Shown piece after piece: positions 1-20,600 of a DNA stretch of 64,000 bases. The DNA comes from Anisakis pegreffii. Taxonomy: Eukaryota; Nematoda; Chromadorea; Rhabditida; Anisakidae. The stretch is taken from the NCBI GenBank assembly GCA_035041965.1, contig JAPYMA010000378.1:62001-126000 (forward strand), written 5' to 3'. Position numbers and translations under genes: made by a program. The notes under the pieces are model-generated. The model saw only the letters and a list, made by a program, of their open reading frames with translations, searched no databases and was not told where the DNA came from. Positions within the stretch are counted from its first letter, which is position 1. Each line of letters starts with the position of its first letter.

Positions 1-464
1 TGTCCATTGAGAATATTTCACAGACTGATTCGTCTAGATGAACTTGCATAGATGCAAAATGCATTATGCAAAGTAATCTTATGTCGATAACATCTAAAAA
101 TTGTATTAATTAACATTTAGCTAAATTTTAAATATGCAAAAAGAAGAAATGAAACTGCGTAGCAACAACAATCACTTCGTCATTTATATATGTAACAATC
201 GTTTGAGTGGTTTATATTCATTTTGCTCAAGCACATAATTTGCCGATATTTTGTTCATTCACTGGTGGGAAATTTTGAGATGAAGTTCACTTTTTGAAAT
301 TTATTGAGGAGATTGAAAGATTTTGAAAGTGTCAAAAAATTTGATTTAAAGAGCAGAAGTTTTGAACGAGAAATATCTTTGGATAATTCAGAGTGAATCT
401 GTTGTAAATGAGCATGCTGAACTGTCAAGAAGATTGTTTGATTTGCAGGTGATAATTGCAAAGA
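1..464. other. Upstream intergenic sequence
   Basis: AT-rich sequence with short overlapping open frames that look random on both strands. The only useful signal is a 3' splice acceptor (TTTGCAG) ending at 448, just 16 bases before the ATG of the following gene. It could take a spliced leader or end a 5' UTR intron. Confidence 0.5.
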
Positions 465-3400
465 ATGGGTGAAGCATATGAAGCGTTAGGTTCAGTGGAT
501 GGTGGTGCGTCCGCACCTCCAACTTCATCCGAACAAACTCCTTCCCAAAATCCAGGTTCACTCTCTTACCAATAATGTCACTACCAAACACCTGTCAGTA
601 TTTGAATGCTTTCACAATAATTTGACATATCTGCTTCACTTTTTCTATCGAATATTTGAATCAAATGAGTTGCGCTTTATTTTCAAGGATGAGTCATTGT
701 TTATCAGCATGTGATAAATACATTTATCATCTTACGTAAACGTTGAATCAATTGTATACTAACTGAAATGACAGTCAACAAAATAAATTGTTGCAGGTTA
801 CTTCTCTGATCACGAGACAGGTATTAATTCTTCTAATGCATCCAGATTCACTCTAAATCTTGCTCGAAGAATCATTTCATTGGCATTTCTATCAGTGGAC
901 TAGCAATGAAAACTAATCAAGACGCTAAAAAAACTGATTTGTTCGAGCAGTGATAATGAATACAACAAAAGATTGTTGAATTACTTAAATATTACTGTGA
1001 TACTTCAGTAGCAGTCAGCCGAGAGTGTCATTCCTTGGTTCACTTAAGAAGCATCAGTTTTTTCATGCTTTCGAATAGTGAAACTTCACGATGAAATAGC
1101 TGGATTTCAAACATTATTCTAGTGGATACTTACAACATTTTTAAAACACTTCTAATCAATTTGAAGTATTTTTTGATTCAATAAGTTTTGATTCGTAACT
1201 ATTGCAGCAAACAATGGCCCAAGTGGCGCTCAGGTGATGCATGTTTTTGTTTGATCATAACTCAGTTTAAAATATCATAAATCGATGCAAAATTTGTAAT
1301 AGTTGAGGATAGATTTTATATACTTGAGTGGGGGAATGTGTGTTCAACTCCAATTGCAGAGCCCTCTTGAACTATTCTCCTGGTTGTTGACTAGGCATGG
1401 CACGGGTGAGCAAAGTTGATTTGTCACCCTAACTGCAGGGATCAGGTGAGCAAATAATTTTCCTCCTCTTCTCAATGACTGACTATACGCTTCCCGAAGA
1501 GACCCGGCGAGCGATAACCGCTTAAAGCAGTGCAAGTCACTCAGACTTCGTTACCCTGCGGTTTTTTGCCTCTTGCTTCGTAACACGATTGCAGCAGTTC
1601 AGCTTTCCTAGTGATGGGGGGGGGGTTGTGGACATTGAAGGGTGGCGATTGGATTGGGAGAGGGAATGCATCGGAGGGATGATAAAACTAAGACAGAATT
1701 TACATGCAAGACAATATGGTTTATGCATCTGTTCACTGATTCATTTATTGTGAGTTTTTATTTGATCGTGAAAAATTTTAAAATGGATAAGTCAGTAAAT
1801 GTAAATGACGTTATCTTTTGTGATGTGAAAATAAGAACCTTTCACTGTGTGTGAGCATTTTGTGTGTTATACTGTCAACTTATCAATACTGGCGCGTAGC
1901 CGTGCTGGTGAAACAGATCTAGTCTGAACGGCTGAACGGCTGCAAGTTTGTTTGCCCAACCGGTCAAGCAATGTTCTGCGCTTAAGTGGCTTAGGCAAAT
2001 CTGCCTGAATGCTTGGGTCTGCTTCCACTGCTTTAGGACATTAGTATTATACTAGTGACAGTGAGACATTACCGTTCGCAGCGATCCTAGTTTAAAAATT
2101 TGCCTGAAAACTTTGTCGTTCCGAGAAGACGCGAGGTACGCGAAAGTGATTTATCCCCTTTCCTGCAGCATTGAAAACTGAAAATCCGAGCACATGTCAA
2201 CCTTAGCACCAAATACTCACAATTCCATTTCGACTGAATTGCTTTGAATAAAAACGAACTACTGAAACAGCTGTGGGTTGATTTCACTGCTAGAACATGT
2301 TGAGAAAACGAAGGCAATTACGAAAACTTATAATCTTTCAAGATTTGTGTAATAAAATCTTCGAACTGTTCGAATTTCCGCATTACATCAGCCTTGAAAT
2401 TCGAAAATGATAATGATATTATCAATGTTTGTATTCCTCATTGTGTTTATCACGAAGTGATCGTTGAATTTTTACAGCCAGAAAATACAGATTTTGGTGT
2501 TGTCTCTGCATACACAATACATACACAAGCTGGACAAATGACCAAAATGAATGGTAGTGTAACACTTTTACAGAATTGATTCACATCGTTGAATGTAACT
2601 GCATATTCATAATATTAATTTAGAAATGCAGCTCCGTTGAACCAATTGAAAAAATTTCATTTTTAATGACTCATAAATAAAAAACCCATAAAAATATTAA
2701 GCTAAGTGGATAGTTACACATTCATGCACATATAATTTTCCAGAATCGATTGAAAGTGGTAAGAAGAAAGAACGAACAAAGACCGGAAGTGCACTGCTCT
2801 TAATTTTCAGCATCATATTCATCGCAGCAACATTGGGAGTGATTGGATGTATCGCAGTTATCGCGTTAGGTATTGATTTGCCTTGATGTAACCATTAAAC
2901 TGTCCTCTGGAACGCAATCATGTACCTATTACTTTTCGAATTATCGTGTCTGTTCAACTGGAATCAAAAATATTTGAATGTTCAGTGTTAATGGATCCGA
3001 ATAAAATATTTACTTCATTAGGTTGACAATATGCAAGGGATAGGACTTCCTCGAATAATGATACAAATTTTGAAGAGTTAATCTGGTGATATTCCTTGTT
3101 GGTTTTTATGAGCTTTCGGAACAGATGACTAACTCAAGAAACATGAATCACTAAACGGGCGAGTGATGGAAAAAGGTTATTTAATTTGGTTATGGGTGAT
3201 AAGAGCTTCATTTGGTAATTGACAAGATCAAACGGCTTTTATGCGAAACTCATAGCACGGGTCGATTGGAAAAGAATTTCGTCGCAATATTTCTCACTTT
3301 TCGAAACCCTTCGAAAAGAAGGAAAAAATCAGTTTATCATGAGTAATGAGAATTTTTTGTACTTGTATATTTCTAACGCTTGGCGTGTATCTCTTCGGTG

Positions 3401-3826
3401 GAAACTTGTCCGTCACTTTTTATGAGTTACTCACGTAGACGTCTGAATACACTGCCACTGATAAGGAGAATGTGCTCGAAATTAGTCGAAATTCCCAAAT
3501 CATTTGTTGAATGAAATGGTAACCACTGGCGTCTTTGCGTACAACGTTCAAAATAGAACTCAACTTTTTATCATTCAATGGAATTTTACAAGAACGAGGA
3601 AAAACGAACAGAGAAATTCTTTCAAAATCATAAAAGGAAAGAAATCTTCACAGATTTTATAAACTGACTGATAATTTATTTGTTGGTTAATATGGAAAAT
3701 GAAAAAGATAAATGGACAAGTCCGATGATTCACTATATATAAATGAACATTGCTTATGTGGCACAACCATAATTTGAAGAAATTACTTTGTTTTTATCAG
3801 AAAGCGAAATAAAAGACAGCATTTAG
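465..3826 (+). CDS. Orphan small single-pass membrane protein
   Basis: I do not recognise this gene. Proposed exons are 465-555, 797-820, 1208-1233, 1360-1405, 2744-2869 and 3801-3826, giving about 112 residues. Most junctions are phase 1; exons 3 and 4 together preserve the frame and could both be skipped. The N-terminal half is rich in Ser, Pro, Gly and acidic residues. It is followed by a basic stretch (KKKERTK, about residues 69-75), one strong transmembrane helix (about 79-104, containing GVIGCIAVIAL) and a short tail ending SEIKDSI. The basic cluster before the helix predicts an N-in, type II topology. A canonical acceptor 16 bases before the ATG supports the start. It resembles a type II membrane anchor with no ectodomain, so either it is a genuine micro-membrane protein or more exons were missed. 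There is room for them only up to about 4800, where an opposing gene ends. Confidence 0.5.
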
Positions 3827-4819
3827 AGTCGGAAATAGGTAATACGAGCATGAAAACGATAATAATAATAATAATAACAGTAGTGAAAACAGTGACAACC
3901 GTTATCGCCATCATCATTATTGCCGTCACTGTAGTTTATAAAGAACAGAATTTTAGCTTATCAAGCATAATGCATTTATAAAAACGGATATATAAGTAAA
4001 TAAATAAATGAATAAAATGCTGCACTAGTGAAGTGACTAGATTAATTAAGTCCTCTCCAGTTGATATGTTTCTAACTTTTTTCAGACGAACACTAAATTT
4101 CAATTTACCAGCACTAATCTCAGACTAATGGTGCTACTGTTTCAATTTCAAGCTCTCACTACAACGCGTTGACGAGAATCCATCTCCTTGAGCTATTACC
4201 TGGGGTATCAATAGCAATCCGAATTCGTCAATACCTGCTCGATGCACTCCCAAATAACCACTGAACTTTAGCAAGCAACCAGTATGAATACTGCCTAACA
4301 ATAAGAGAAAAAAATTACACCTCACACAGAAATCATATTTGTTTGTGCTATTTATTCTTAATACAACAACAACAAAACGGATAAATAATACCAGAAAGCT
4401 ATAATAGAAAACGATATCACATTTGAATGATCTCCACAAACAAATATATTCATAAAAAAGAACACAATTCACACGTATCGACTACTATAAATAAAAACAA
4501 AAAGACAGAAATGAAGTGAGTGGGATTTTTTGATGGAAAGAGATTCCTTTCAAATTTCGCTCGATTCAATAGTACAAGTTCCAGTTCATCATCAATCGGT
4601 AATGATGAAGTCCCGCTAGCATAATAATTAGTCTATCACAGCGATCAAGATATACAATTCAAAAATATTCCAGTAAAAGAATAACTTTGAACAGTGCATT
4701 TCACAACTGAGTTCGCTTACAATCAGTATTGCGTTATCAAAAATAGATTAATTTAGAGCGTATTAGTTGATGAAGAATTTTGTTAGTGAATGAAAGGGTA
4801 CTGCGACTGACTATTACTT
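3827..4819. other. Convergent intergenic region
   Basis: Sequence between the 3' ends of the orphan gene (plus) and KSR (minus). AATAAA-like hexamers cluster near 3997-4015 and probably serve polyadenylation of the plus-strand gene. A short ATA repeat lies at about 3861-3880. A 112-codon minus-strand open frame at 4134-4472 has low-complexity hydrophobic composition and no recognisable motif, so it is not called a gene; part may be KSR 3' UTR. Confidence 0.5.
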
Positions 4820-11474
<6,655 letters not shown>

Positions 11475-14400
11475 TGTGACCCGACGTGGCGACTGAATAA
11501 TGGCAAAAATTAAAAACATTCAAAATTTATTGAGTGATACATAGAAATACACATAACTCAACGTAGAGTAATTGTTGGAAAGTAATATCCGATCAAACGA
11601 ATTCACTTCTTGGATGATACTGAACGATGTTCAGTCAAGAAACCAGCTTATTGTCAACTTATCATCAGCAATATGTTACGGTTTCGGTGGAACGATAAGC
11701 AAAGTGCCACAACTGAGTGCTATTTGCACGAGAATATTGAAAGTACCTCCGCACGATTCGTATTCCTGACAGTTGAAATAGCATCAAAACTCAAGATTGG
11801 CTGTGTTGAGGGTATCAACGTTGTGTGTGCAGTACTGCTGTTGTTCATTACTATTGCACGCCAAATTCGTGCAATTTGCAGTTTTCACACAACGAAAATT
11901 ATAACGATTAACACTTGAATACATCAGTTTATGGTGTATTTACATCCAACCTTTTTTAGAATTTAAAACAAACATTCTCTTCTCAATTGAGACTCATTTC
12001 ATCCTGAAGTTAAACATTCACTTAATAGCGTTGCGGTGTGACCATACTATCGATTAATTTTTACACAGTTATACGATGTGCGCTCAACGTCATTCGAATG
12101 GAGCCACCGTCCATAAGTGAATATGAACGTGACTCGCAAAAAAATATCAAATAACTTTAGATTGTTATCTTCTGTCAGAATTCCACTTTAATCACAATAA
12201 TATCGACTGTTATTACATCTCATTACATCAAAATTTAGTCGTTAGAATTGAAGCGCATCACATAATAGTATGATTTGCACTTACTGCGAACCACATTTGC
12301 ACTTTGAATGGATTTTGCACTATTCGGATGCGGGTATGAGTCAGCATTAATTCACTTCATGAAACAAATCAAGCGAACAATTGTTTTGCAAGAAAAAAAG
12401 GAAGTGTTCTTACTAGAATTCAACGAAAGCGTGATGATCGACGTTGACAACAAATAAGATGACTACTGCAAAATCAAAATCGAGAACAGATATGCAGTTG
12501 TTCCGCAAACAATCGCCGAACGCACTCAAAATAAAACGAAATCTCAGTGAGCAGCACGTCATACGATCAAAAATCGCATACACAATTACTATTTGTAATA
12601 GCAACACTCACACGAATCAGCACCGATGTATGTATTTGTACACAAATAAATAAATATAAACATATTTACACATAAGTCAATTTCATTACATCACACATCC
12701 ATGAAATTTTTAACACTCGATAATCTCAACAAATATTACTCTCATCCAAACAAACAACGACTGGCATATTTATTCGGCGAGAAGCGCACAGACGATGTCT
12801 ATTACCAACGGTGACCAAGCTGTTTCTTAAATCATCTTCGTGACGACATTGAATGAAAGTAAATCGAAGAATAAGTATCAGCTGATTTAATGATGTCATC
12901 AGCTCATTTTAATTCTGCGAAAGAGGTTCTAATCATAAATACGGTTATGCAATACTCTTCGTCCAATCAGATGATGTCATTCACTTTACTTAATCGAATT
13001 CGATAGAAATGCTATGGAAATTTTATTCGATATTTCGCAAACTGACGTGTTGTTTTCGTGCGGAAATTATCAAATATCAATCAATAGTTTATGGTGTCTT
13101 TAGAATCTCTTGCAATCTGAGACTATTGGTTTGATATGAAATTGACAAGATGTTCACACAATGACGGTCAACCAGAACAACATGCAACTGAAACAGAATG
13201 TTGTCTTCGAAAGGGAGACGGATAAGTCCACATCTAATTCAGGGGAGAAACATCACGTGGAGGGAAGATACTGAACTCAAAATCTGAGAATTTGGATACA
13301 CACGATTGACACTTCTTAATGACGATGAGGAAGCTATTCGAAGCTCTGAGTAATTATTCAGCAAGAGGCTTTCGTGACGGACCACAGATGCGTACGATGA
13401 ATGCGATAAGTACTAACATAAATAAACAAAATTGCGTGAATGGTAGGATGATGTGATGAAGCATCATATTATTGCATTATTTAACACATTCAACACCTAA
13501 TTGAGACTATCTCCATCATGAGCGATGGATGTTTACAGTGAAAGACATCATCTTATTCCACTTGGATGAAAGGCAACAACTCAAAGATTCAGCAAACATC
13601 GCTGAACGCATCTTCGAACTCGCAAAACAAATTTGCTAAATTCAGGAAATAATTCACTATCACTGAGAATTAAAACAGTGACAGCACTGTTTTCATTAAG
13701 CGTTTTCATTTTCGACGATTATCTGACGCTTTCTACTGAAAATTTCAGATATCCGCTTGCTTAAGATTTCCTATAATTACGGACGATTCTGCTTCTTGGT
13801 TTACATCCATGATTGTTCATATGAAATAATGCTCTGCAGTTTAATCCATAGTAACCTGGCGATACAAAACGGGTCGACGAATACTGCTCTCGTTCTGTTT
13901 CACGAAAATGAAAATTCGCCTAAAGCTACTTCTCATCAATCCAATTCCAGTGTGATTTCGTAGAAACAAACAAACGACGATGAGATGAGAATAAACAAAC
14001 TCAGATTGGCAAACGCCTATCGTTTCTCGTCACATGACTGACAATGAGTAAATTTTCAAAAGATGAGAAGATGCAACGCTCAAACATTACATACAGAGTG
14101 TACAGTGCGTCGCAATTTTATGCTAATTTTTGATAAAACACAAGCAAAAACTCAAAAATTAACGATGGCGTCCAATGAGCAACGAGAGCACTCGAAATAT
14201 GGCAATGCATTAGAAGTACTAAAAAAATGATAAGATAAAAGGATGGTATGAGAAGGAGCAGTTGCATATGCATTTATTCTTAGATTGCAAAATTCCAAAA
14301 GTATAAGTGCAAAGATTTTGGCTTCAAATGAACACGGAAAATGATTCAAAATCATTAACAGATGTTCATTGCAGCTGGATTGATACGATACTCGTATATA

Positions 14401-17400
14401 ACCAAACAAAAATCTCGTGAACATCAGGTACTTTTGCTGATAAGGGTCGCCACCGCGCCATCACAGATGCTCGTGTGCTCATACGCTTCACACATAAGTC
14501 GAAACCTAAGCGTTAGCCTCATCACTGGCCTGAGCATAAGTCTAAGCCTAAGCATATTCCTGATTTGACTTCGAATTGCATACCTATACGTGGGGCAAAG
14601 CGGTAATCCAGGCACATGCGCGCAGTTGCACTCGTTATCAGCAAAAGTGCCGAATATGTTTTAAGCTTACAAACAAATAAATTTCATTTTCGGTAATGTT
14701 GTGTATTTCAGGTTGGTAAAATCACAACGACACTTCGTTCGTACGAACATTTCTTGCTGTGCTCTTACTGAGTAACACATTCAACTACGAATGTGAACAA
14801 AATGCCGTTTTGATGTTACCAACCTACACTTCAAAATTACCTTATTTTTTAATGTAGTACAGAAAAAGTAATCTAAATTTATGAATACTCTTTTTTTCTT
14901 ACAAACGACGTATAATCGAGAACGACTTAACCCGAAACAACGCAACCCGAACAGGATCTGTAGCACCAGTTATGATAAGAAAGTTAAACACCCATCCCAT
15001 CCCACCTTAACAAACATGCATACCACACAAACGCATTCTATTAAAAATATAAAAATTAAACATAAACCAACATTCGATACGTTCATCATGCCTGCCGCAC
15101 CAACTGCTCTACAATGGATGCGTGCGTATCCATCTATCTATCTGTCGCTATCTGCTGCTCTTCTCTATCGGCTCGTCACTCTTCCCTCTTCCGATCGGAT
15201 CGTTCGTTTGGTTCGCAGCACTGCAATACCACAACACTTCTTCACTCATCCAGTGTGCTACAGTAGTTTTGAGGCTCTTTACAGTAATGATTCGATGATT
15301 ACGGTAGTAAAGTCATAGCAGTGATCTATTCCCAATTTAATCACAAAGCAAAATTGAAGGCAAATATTTCACTTCGCACTTCGATGGTATAGTGGTTGTT
15401 GATGAACAACTTCTATTAGAGAGTAGAATGCACGGTGAAGTAATTTGGCGAGAGCAGAGGGAATCACGTCAAGAAGTGGAGAAGTAAAAATTGTCGATGA
15501 GTAGCTTACCGTCCACATCCCTACTCCTGAATGAACACTCGCTGAATTTTTAGCCAATCTATGCTATTCGAATCTATAGAGGGGAAGCGTTTGCCATCAT
15601 GCACGGTTAAAGGGTTTCAGCTTTCTTCTGCGTGCAGCTGATGCAAACGGTTCTCTTGAAACTGAAATTACCTCTACTAAACGTCAGTTTCTGACTAATG
15701 AGTCTGTTCTGTATAGACTCAGTGCAGTTCGACTAAGCAATATTCATTATGATGATTAGAACTGGCTCAATAGCCACCGACCGAAACAAGCCAGCGCTCA
15801 GCAGTTGCCTTGTCGGTGGCCATAGGTAGGCGTTCGGTAGGTGGACACCGAAAAAACTTTCGATTCTTCACTGTGATAGTGATGAAGATGTGTACTTCGT
15901 TTGCATGGATGGAACTTAACAGGAAACTAACTGCATTTGGTCTTACTTACAATCCGCTGTTTTAAACAAATTTATAGCAAGTTTTAGTGGACGTTCCATG
16001 TAAGATTTCCTTTACGGAATGCTGACACTATAGACATCTGTCTCGTGAATGGGTCGCCATCAACATGGTATGACGTTCGTACTTTCAATGAATCTCGTTT
16101 TAGTAATAGACGAATTCAAATTCATCAAGGTTTGAATCGATATGAATGCTCATTGCGAATGAAACTTGCATGAAAAACTGCGTCTTCTTCACAATTTGCA
16201 TATTTATCAGTTTAAGAAAGTGCAAAAATTACGGAGCTTATGGTGTACTATATGAAAATGTTGCGCCCGAACGCTTGCACAAATGGAGAATGTCATTTTT
16301 AATAGAAGTGCTCGTTGCAAAGATGAGTTTGAATTGGGAAGATCACGATGACCGTCATATGAAGGCATCATGCGCTAATTGTGGACGTGACACTTTCGAG
16401 TAATCGTCACAATTGTAATGAGACGGAGTACTATAATGAATGCATATGCGTCAAACAATCAAATTCAACGCAATTATAGACAAATTATAATGTTTTGTGA
16501 AGGTTATTGTAAGAATATACTAATATATTTTACATGTACATAATTCACACACAATAATAGCACATCAAATTCAAAGTATACCGCATTATATTCCAAGTTA
16601 TAATCTCTCATGAAAATACACCACACATCCACTGCATTCATCCCTAAGCAGATGCATCCCCTACCGGATATGAACACTAGTAAATCCATCTAAAATTTGT
16701 GAATGTCATTCACTCCATTCAGTTTATGTAAATCGACTCAACGCAAACTGCTCTACCATCAGTAAATCATCTCCGATAATAATCATCTTCTCTATTTCTT
16801 CATTCATTTTCAATAATAATTATCCTTTCGCCTCACTATCTTCATTATTGGTTTACTCATCAATATTTATTGATATATATATACATATTTTTTCTAATCT
16901 TTTTTGCACTTATTTCTTGAAATATTGATAATTATAAACATTGAATAACTTTTCAAAAGATCTTTCTAAAGATTTTTTTGTATGAAAGAAATGAAAACGA
17001 ATCAGTTTTGCAATTCAACAAACAGAATTGAATATGAGGATGAATTAAATATTCATTCGCTTATTCATTTCATCGAAGAAAATTACAAACATATTAAGTG
17101 AGCCTTCCATTAATAATATCTTCACATATTAACACTAATTTCATTCACTGCGTTATTCGAATTTCAATCAAAATATTAATACATATTGCTGCCATAGCAT
17201 CATCGAAAAGTTTATTATGGGAAAAGAGGTTGTTGAGACGGACGTGCTTTTGAATGCAAGTTTATGTTGAAGAAGAGCTTGAAAGTTTGTATCCCTTTTC
17301 AAATTGATGCGAACATGAAGAGGGTTATGTTTGTGTCGAGTCTTGAAGTTGTTTTGTATTTGGCTATTATTCATCTATAAAATAGCAGTCTACATGCAAA

Positions 17401-17650
17401 AAATGAGATGAAATTTTGTTTCCTATTCGATAACGCTGATGCTTTGATGTGCGGTATTGGATAAGAATAATGCTCTGATCACTTCTCACGTTTCATTATA
17501 TAATGGATCTCTTCTCAGAGATCACTTCAACGTTGTTAACACTCGACTCCTGAACGTTATTCCTTCATGAACGAGAATGAATGGCGTGAAGTACTTAAAG
17601 TGAACTGTTACATATTCAATTTATTATTGTAGTTTTCTAAATGAAGCAAA
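11475..17650. other. Long divergent intergenic region
   Basis: About 6.2 kb between the 5' ends of KSR (minus) and the ZP gene (plus), so both promoters should lie here. I recognise no coding exon. The longest open frame (14881-15318, plus) has no conserved motif or splice context. A degenerate hexamer array lies at 14493-14554, and a short imperfect inverted repeat with GCCACCGAC arms at about 15772-15834. The rest is AT-rich, including a T-rich stretch around 16800-16990. No RNA gene was seen. Confidence 0.5.
14493..14554. repeat. Degenerate telomere-like hexamer array
   Basis: Ten consecutive hexamers stay in 6-bp register: CATAAG, TCGAAA, CCTAAG, CGTTAG, CCTCAT, CACTGG, CCTGAG, CATAAG, TCTAAG, CCTAAG. 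The apparent consensus CCTAAG is a rotation of GCCTAA, the complement of the nematode telomere unit TTAGGC. Divergence is high, so this would be an old interstitial remnant or chance enrichment. On the minus strand it produces a repetitive Arg/Leu/Met reading frame that is not a gene. Confidence 0.45.
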
Positions 17651-20600
17651 ATGCTCAACAAATTCACTCAACTACCATTCATGATCGCAATTGTGATACG
17701 AGTCACAACAGTCAACGCAAAACTTATTCGAGGTTTGTTCACTCATATTACATTTTTAACGAAGTATCGCAACAAAACGAATACACGATTGAAATCTGAG
17801 CGATATTTTCGATCGACAAGATAAATGATCCTCACGAAAACGTCAAATAGACTGTTGCTTCAAGTAATTTCACAATCTGTTCGTGAGCATAAATGAAAAC
17901 TGAGGATTCATGCATATTATTTGGCACTATCAGAATAACTAATCAAGAAAATGCTAGTTTAATTAACGTCGACAGAAACATCGTCAATGTTTCGAATGAA
18001 TAAAACATTATTATTAATAGCACACTTAATCCTTTTAATCCGACGAAGATTGCGAAGATAATGATAGAAAGTGAGGGCGAAAATGGTTCAGATCAATCCG
18101 TACAGTGTGGTGATGATCATATGGAAGTGAAATTGGATTTCAATGAGCCTTTCGATGGTGTTGTATACACCGACAACTATTACACAAAGCCAGAATGTCG
18201 GTGGTTTGCTAATTCGACGAAGTCGTTCATTATTAATATTCCCACTTCAACTGAATCCTCGTTTCCAACAACACCTTATTCATGCGGCGTTAAACATTCA
18301 CAGGTTTCAACTTTTTGTGATTCGCTCACATAAGCTATCAATATATTGCAATAAAATATAACTGATTACATACTGAAGAATTTCTTAATCATTCTGCCCT
18401 TGATGGACCTAAATCAGTTAGTTTATAATGTTGACAATCAAAAGACAGACGTAATTATTCGAAAATGTGTTCGCTAGAGATATTTGAAATGATGATGCTC
18501 GACAAACTGAACAAATAAGAAAGTAAACCATAAACAAAAGAACACAGTCTCGGGAACTGAATTAATTCGAAGTTATCATCATTTCGAAATTTCGAATTGG
18601 TTAAATTCGTAAAATAAAGTTCCTTATAACTGTATCTTCATAAGGCTCTACATTCTGAGGATCGCATAAAATTCAGTTATCGGCAGAACTTTGGAAGAAC
18701 GATAGTGACAATCAGACTTATTCGTCGAGTCCAATTAAGCTGATAATGAAAACATACTCAACACATTACAGCTGACTCAGAGTAGTTGATGATAACAATT
18801 AAATAATTGAATCTTCACATAACCCAGAGCTGTGTTTCAGCCAACAGACGAGTTGTCTGTTGCACTGATAATAAGTCCAGTGAAGAACTTACTTGTGTCC
18901 GGAGTGAGTAAGACAGAAGTGCGATGCTTATATGCTGGCAGCGATGTCACCGTTCAACTCGCACCTCTTCGAGTACTGTACGTTTCACATCACTTATAAT
19001 ATCTTCATTTAATTTCGCTCATTTCAGTGATCAACGCGGTCAGTCCGTGATGTTCAGTATTTCAATTATAAACACTATTTTTATAGTACTTGTTGTAATG
19101 TATGAACAACAGATCTTGCGTATCTTGGTGTCTCATGCATGTTTTTTCTTGGTTCATTTTATTTGAGTGCATCAGACCTTATGCAAGACCCCCCCACCTT
19201 AATGGATACTGAACAACTCATCGAATAAGTTTCATTTGAACTGTAAGATTATTGTTTAGGATAAAAATTTTATGATTGCCGAATAGCTGTCTTATGCTTT
19301 CATACGTCATTTGTATTTTACCGAAAGACATTGCAAGCTGAAATAATTATGTATGACCCAACAGATGCCACTTGTCAGTCAACAATTCAAATTACTCAGC
19401 TAAATGGTCCACTACCAGAGTAACATTTGCAACCCACCCAACCATTTTCTCTCATCCATAATCAGTGCTACCTTCGAAAACACTTTTTTTGACCTGTGAG
19501 CAAAATCTTGAAATCGGATCACCAACAATTGAACTACATGGAAAATAGAACGCAACCATATCAAATAGAGTATTGAATATGATCTTGGATTATCATGTGC
19601 TTTTTGTGTTTCGTTCTTTTGGGTTATTAGGCATAACAATAAGCGACTGTGAAAGAATCAAGAAGTCATTTCCAACTGATTTAAACAATGCCCCACACTA
19701 CATCAAGTTTGTCAAAGTGACGTTTTCATTTCTCATTGAATTCGCAATGCGTTCACACTGGATTAATAAACCGTATACATATGGTCACTAGAGATACAGA
19801 TAGTGGTGATAAAATGATCGATTATTGGTGACGATCAAGTTCCGATTCGTTTATAACATTCCAAAAGTAATTTCTTCATCATATTTTTTGGCAAAAATTA
19901 TTCTGAGTACGGCGATGTGATAATCATAAGAATGAGAATGGCAGACATTCTGCAAAGAATGTTTACATTCTTAAGATTATCACATAATCTGCAGAATGCT
20001 TTTTGCATTAGATACTTGAATGAAGTTAAAGAAGTCTTCAATGGGTGAAACATTAGGAAAACAGGATCGTGTTGCTTGGATACTTCAAAGAATGCTCCAT
20101 GAAAATAAACTCGCAATTTGAAGTAAAACTTGCGAACGAATCTATTCTATAGTAATGCATTTTATGCAATTGGACAGGAATATGTTGAATGGTTGTTGAG
20201 CAATAATTATTTATTGCAGTGGACAACAATAGAATTCATATTCTTTTCTTCATAAAATGCATTCTCATTCTTTTCATTTACAACCAACTTTCAAGTTCAA
20301 CTATGTGAACGAAAATTATTTGTAGCGATCCAGTGGATGGATTTTGAATGGGGGATCTTTTTTTTCGGATATAAAATTTGTGTCCAAAGCAAAATCACAA
20401 AAATAGACGAATTTTTGAACTGTCCCTTCAGGGAATGAAATAAATCCTCGCTGAAAAGATAGCAGCAGCATCGTTGAAGATTTAATTCGCTTCTCACAAA
20501 TAAATAAACTTCACAAGCTCACATCTCGCACCTCAGTTGGAATATTTCAAACATTACGCTCTATCTCACACGTTACACAAAAAATGATGAACATGCCAAC

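Noticed and set aside
4134..4472. 112-codon minus-strand open frame below KSR
   Set aside because: Low-complexity hydrophobic composition and no homology recognised; most likely KSR 3' UTR or intergenic.
14881..15318. 145-codon plus-strand open frame
   Set aside because: No recognisable motif, no splice or promoter context, composition typical of chance frames in this region.
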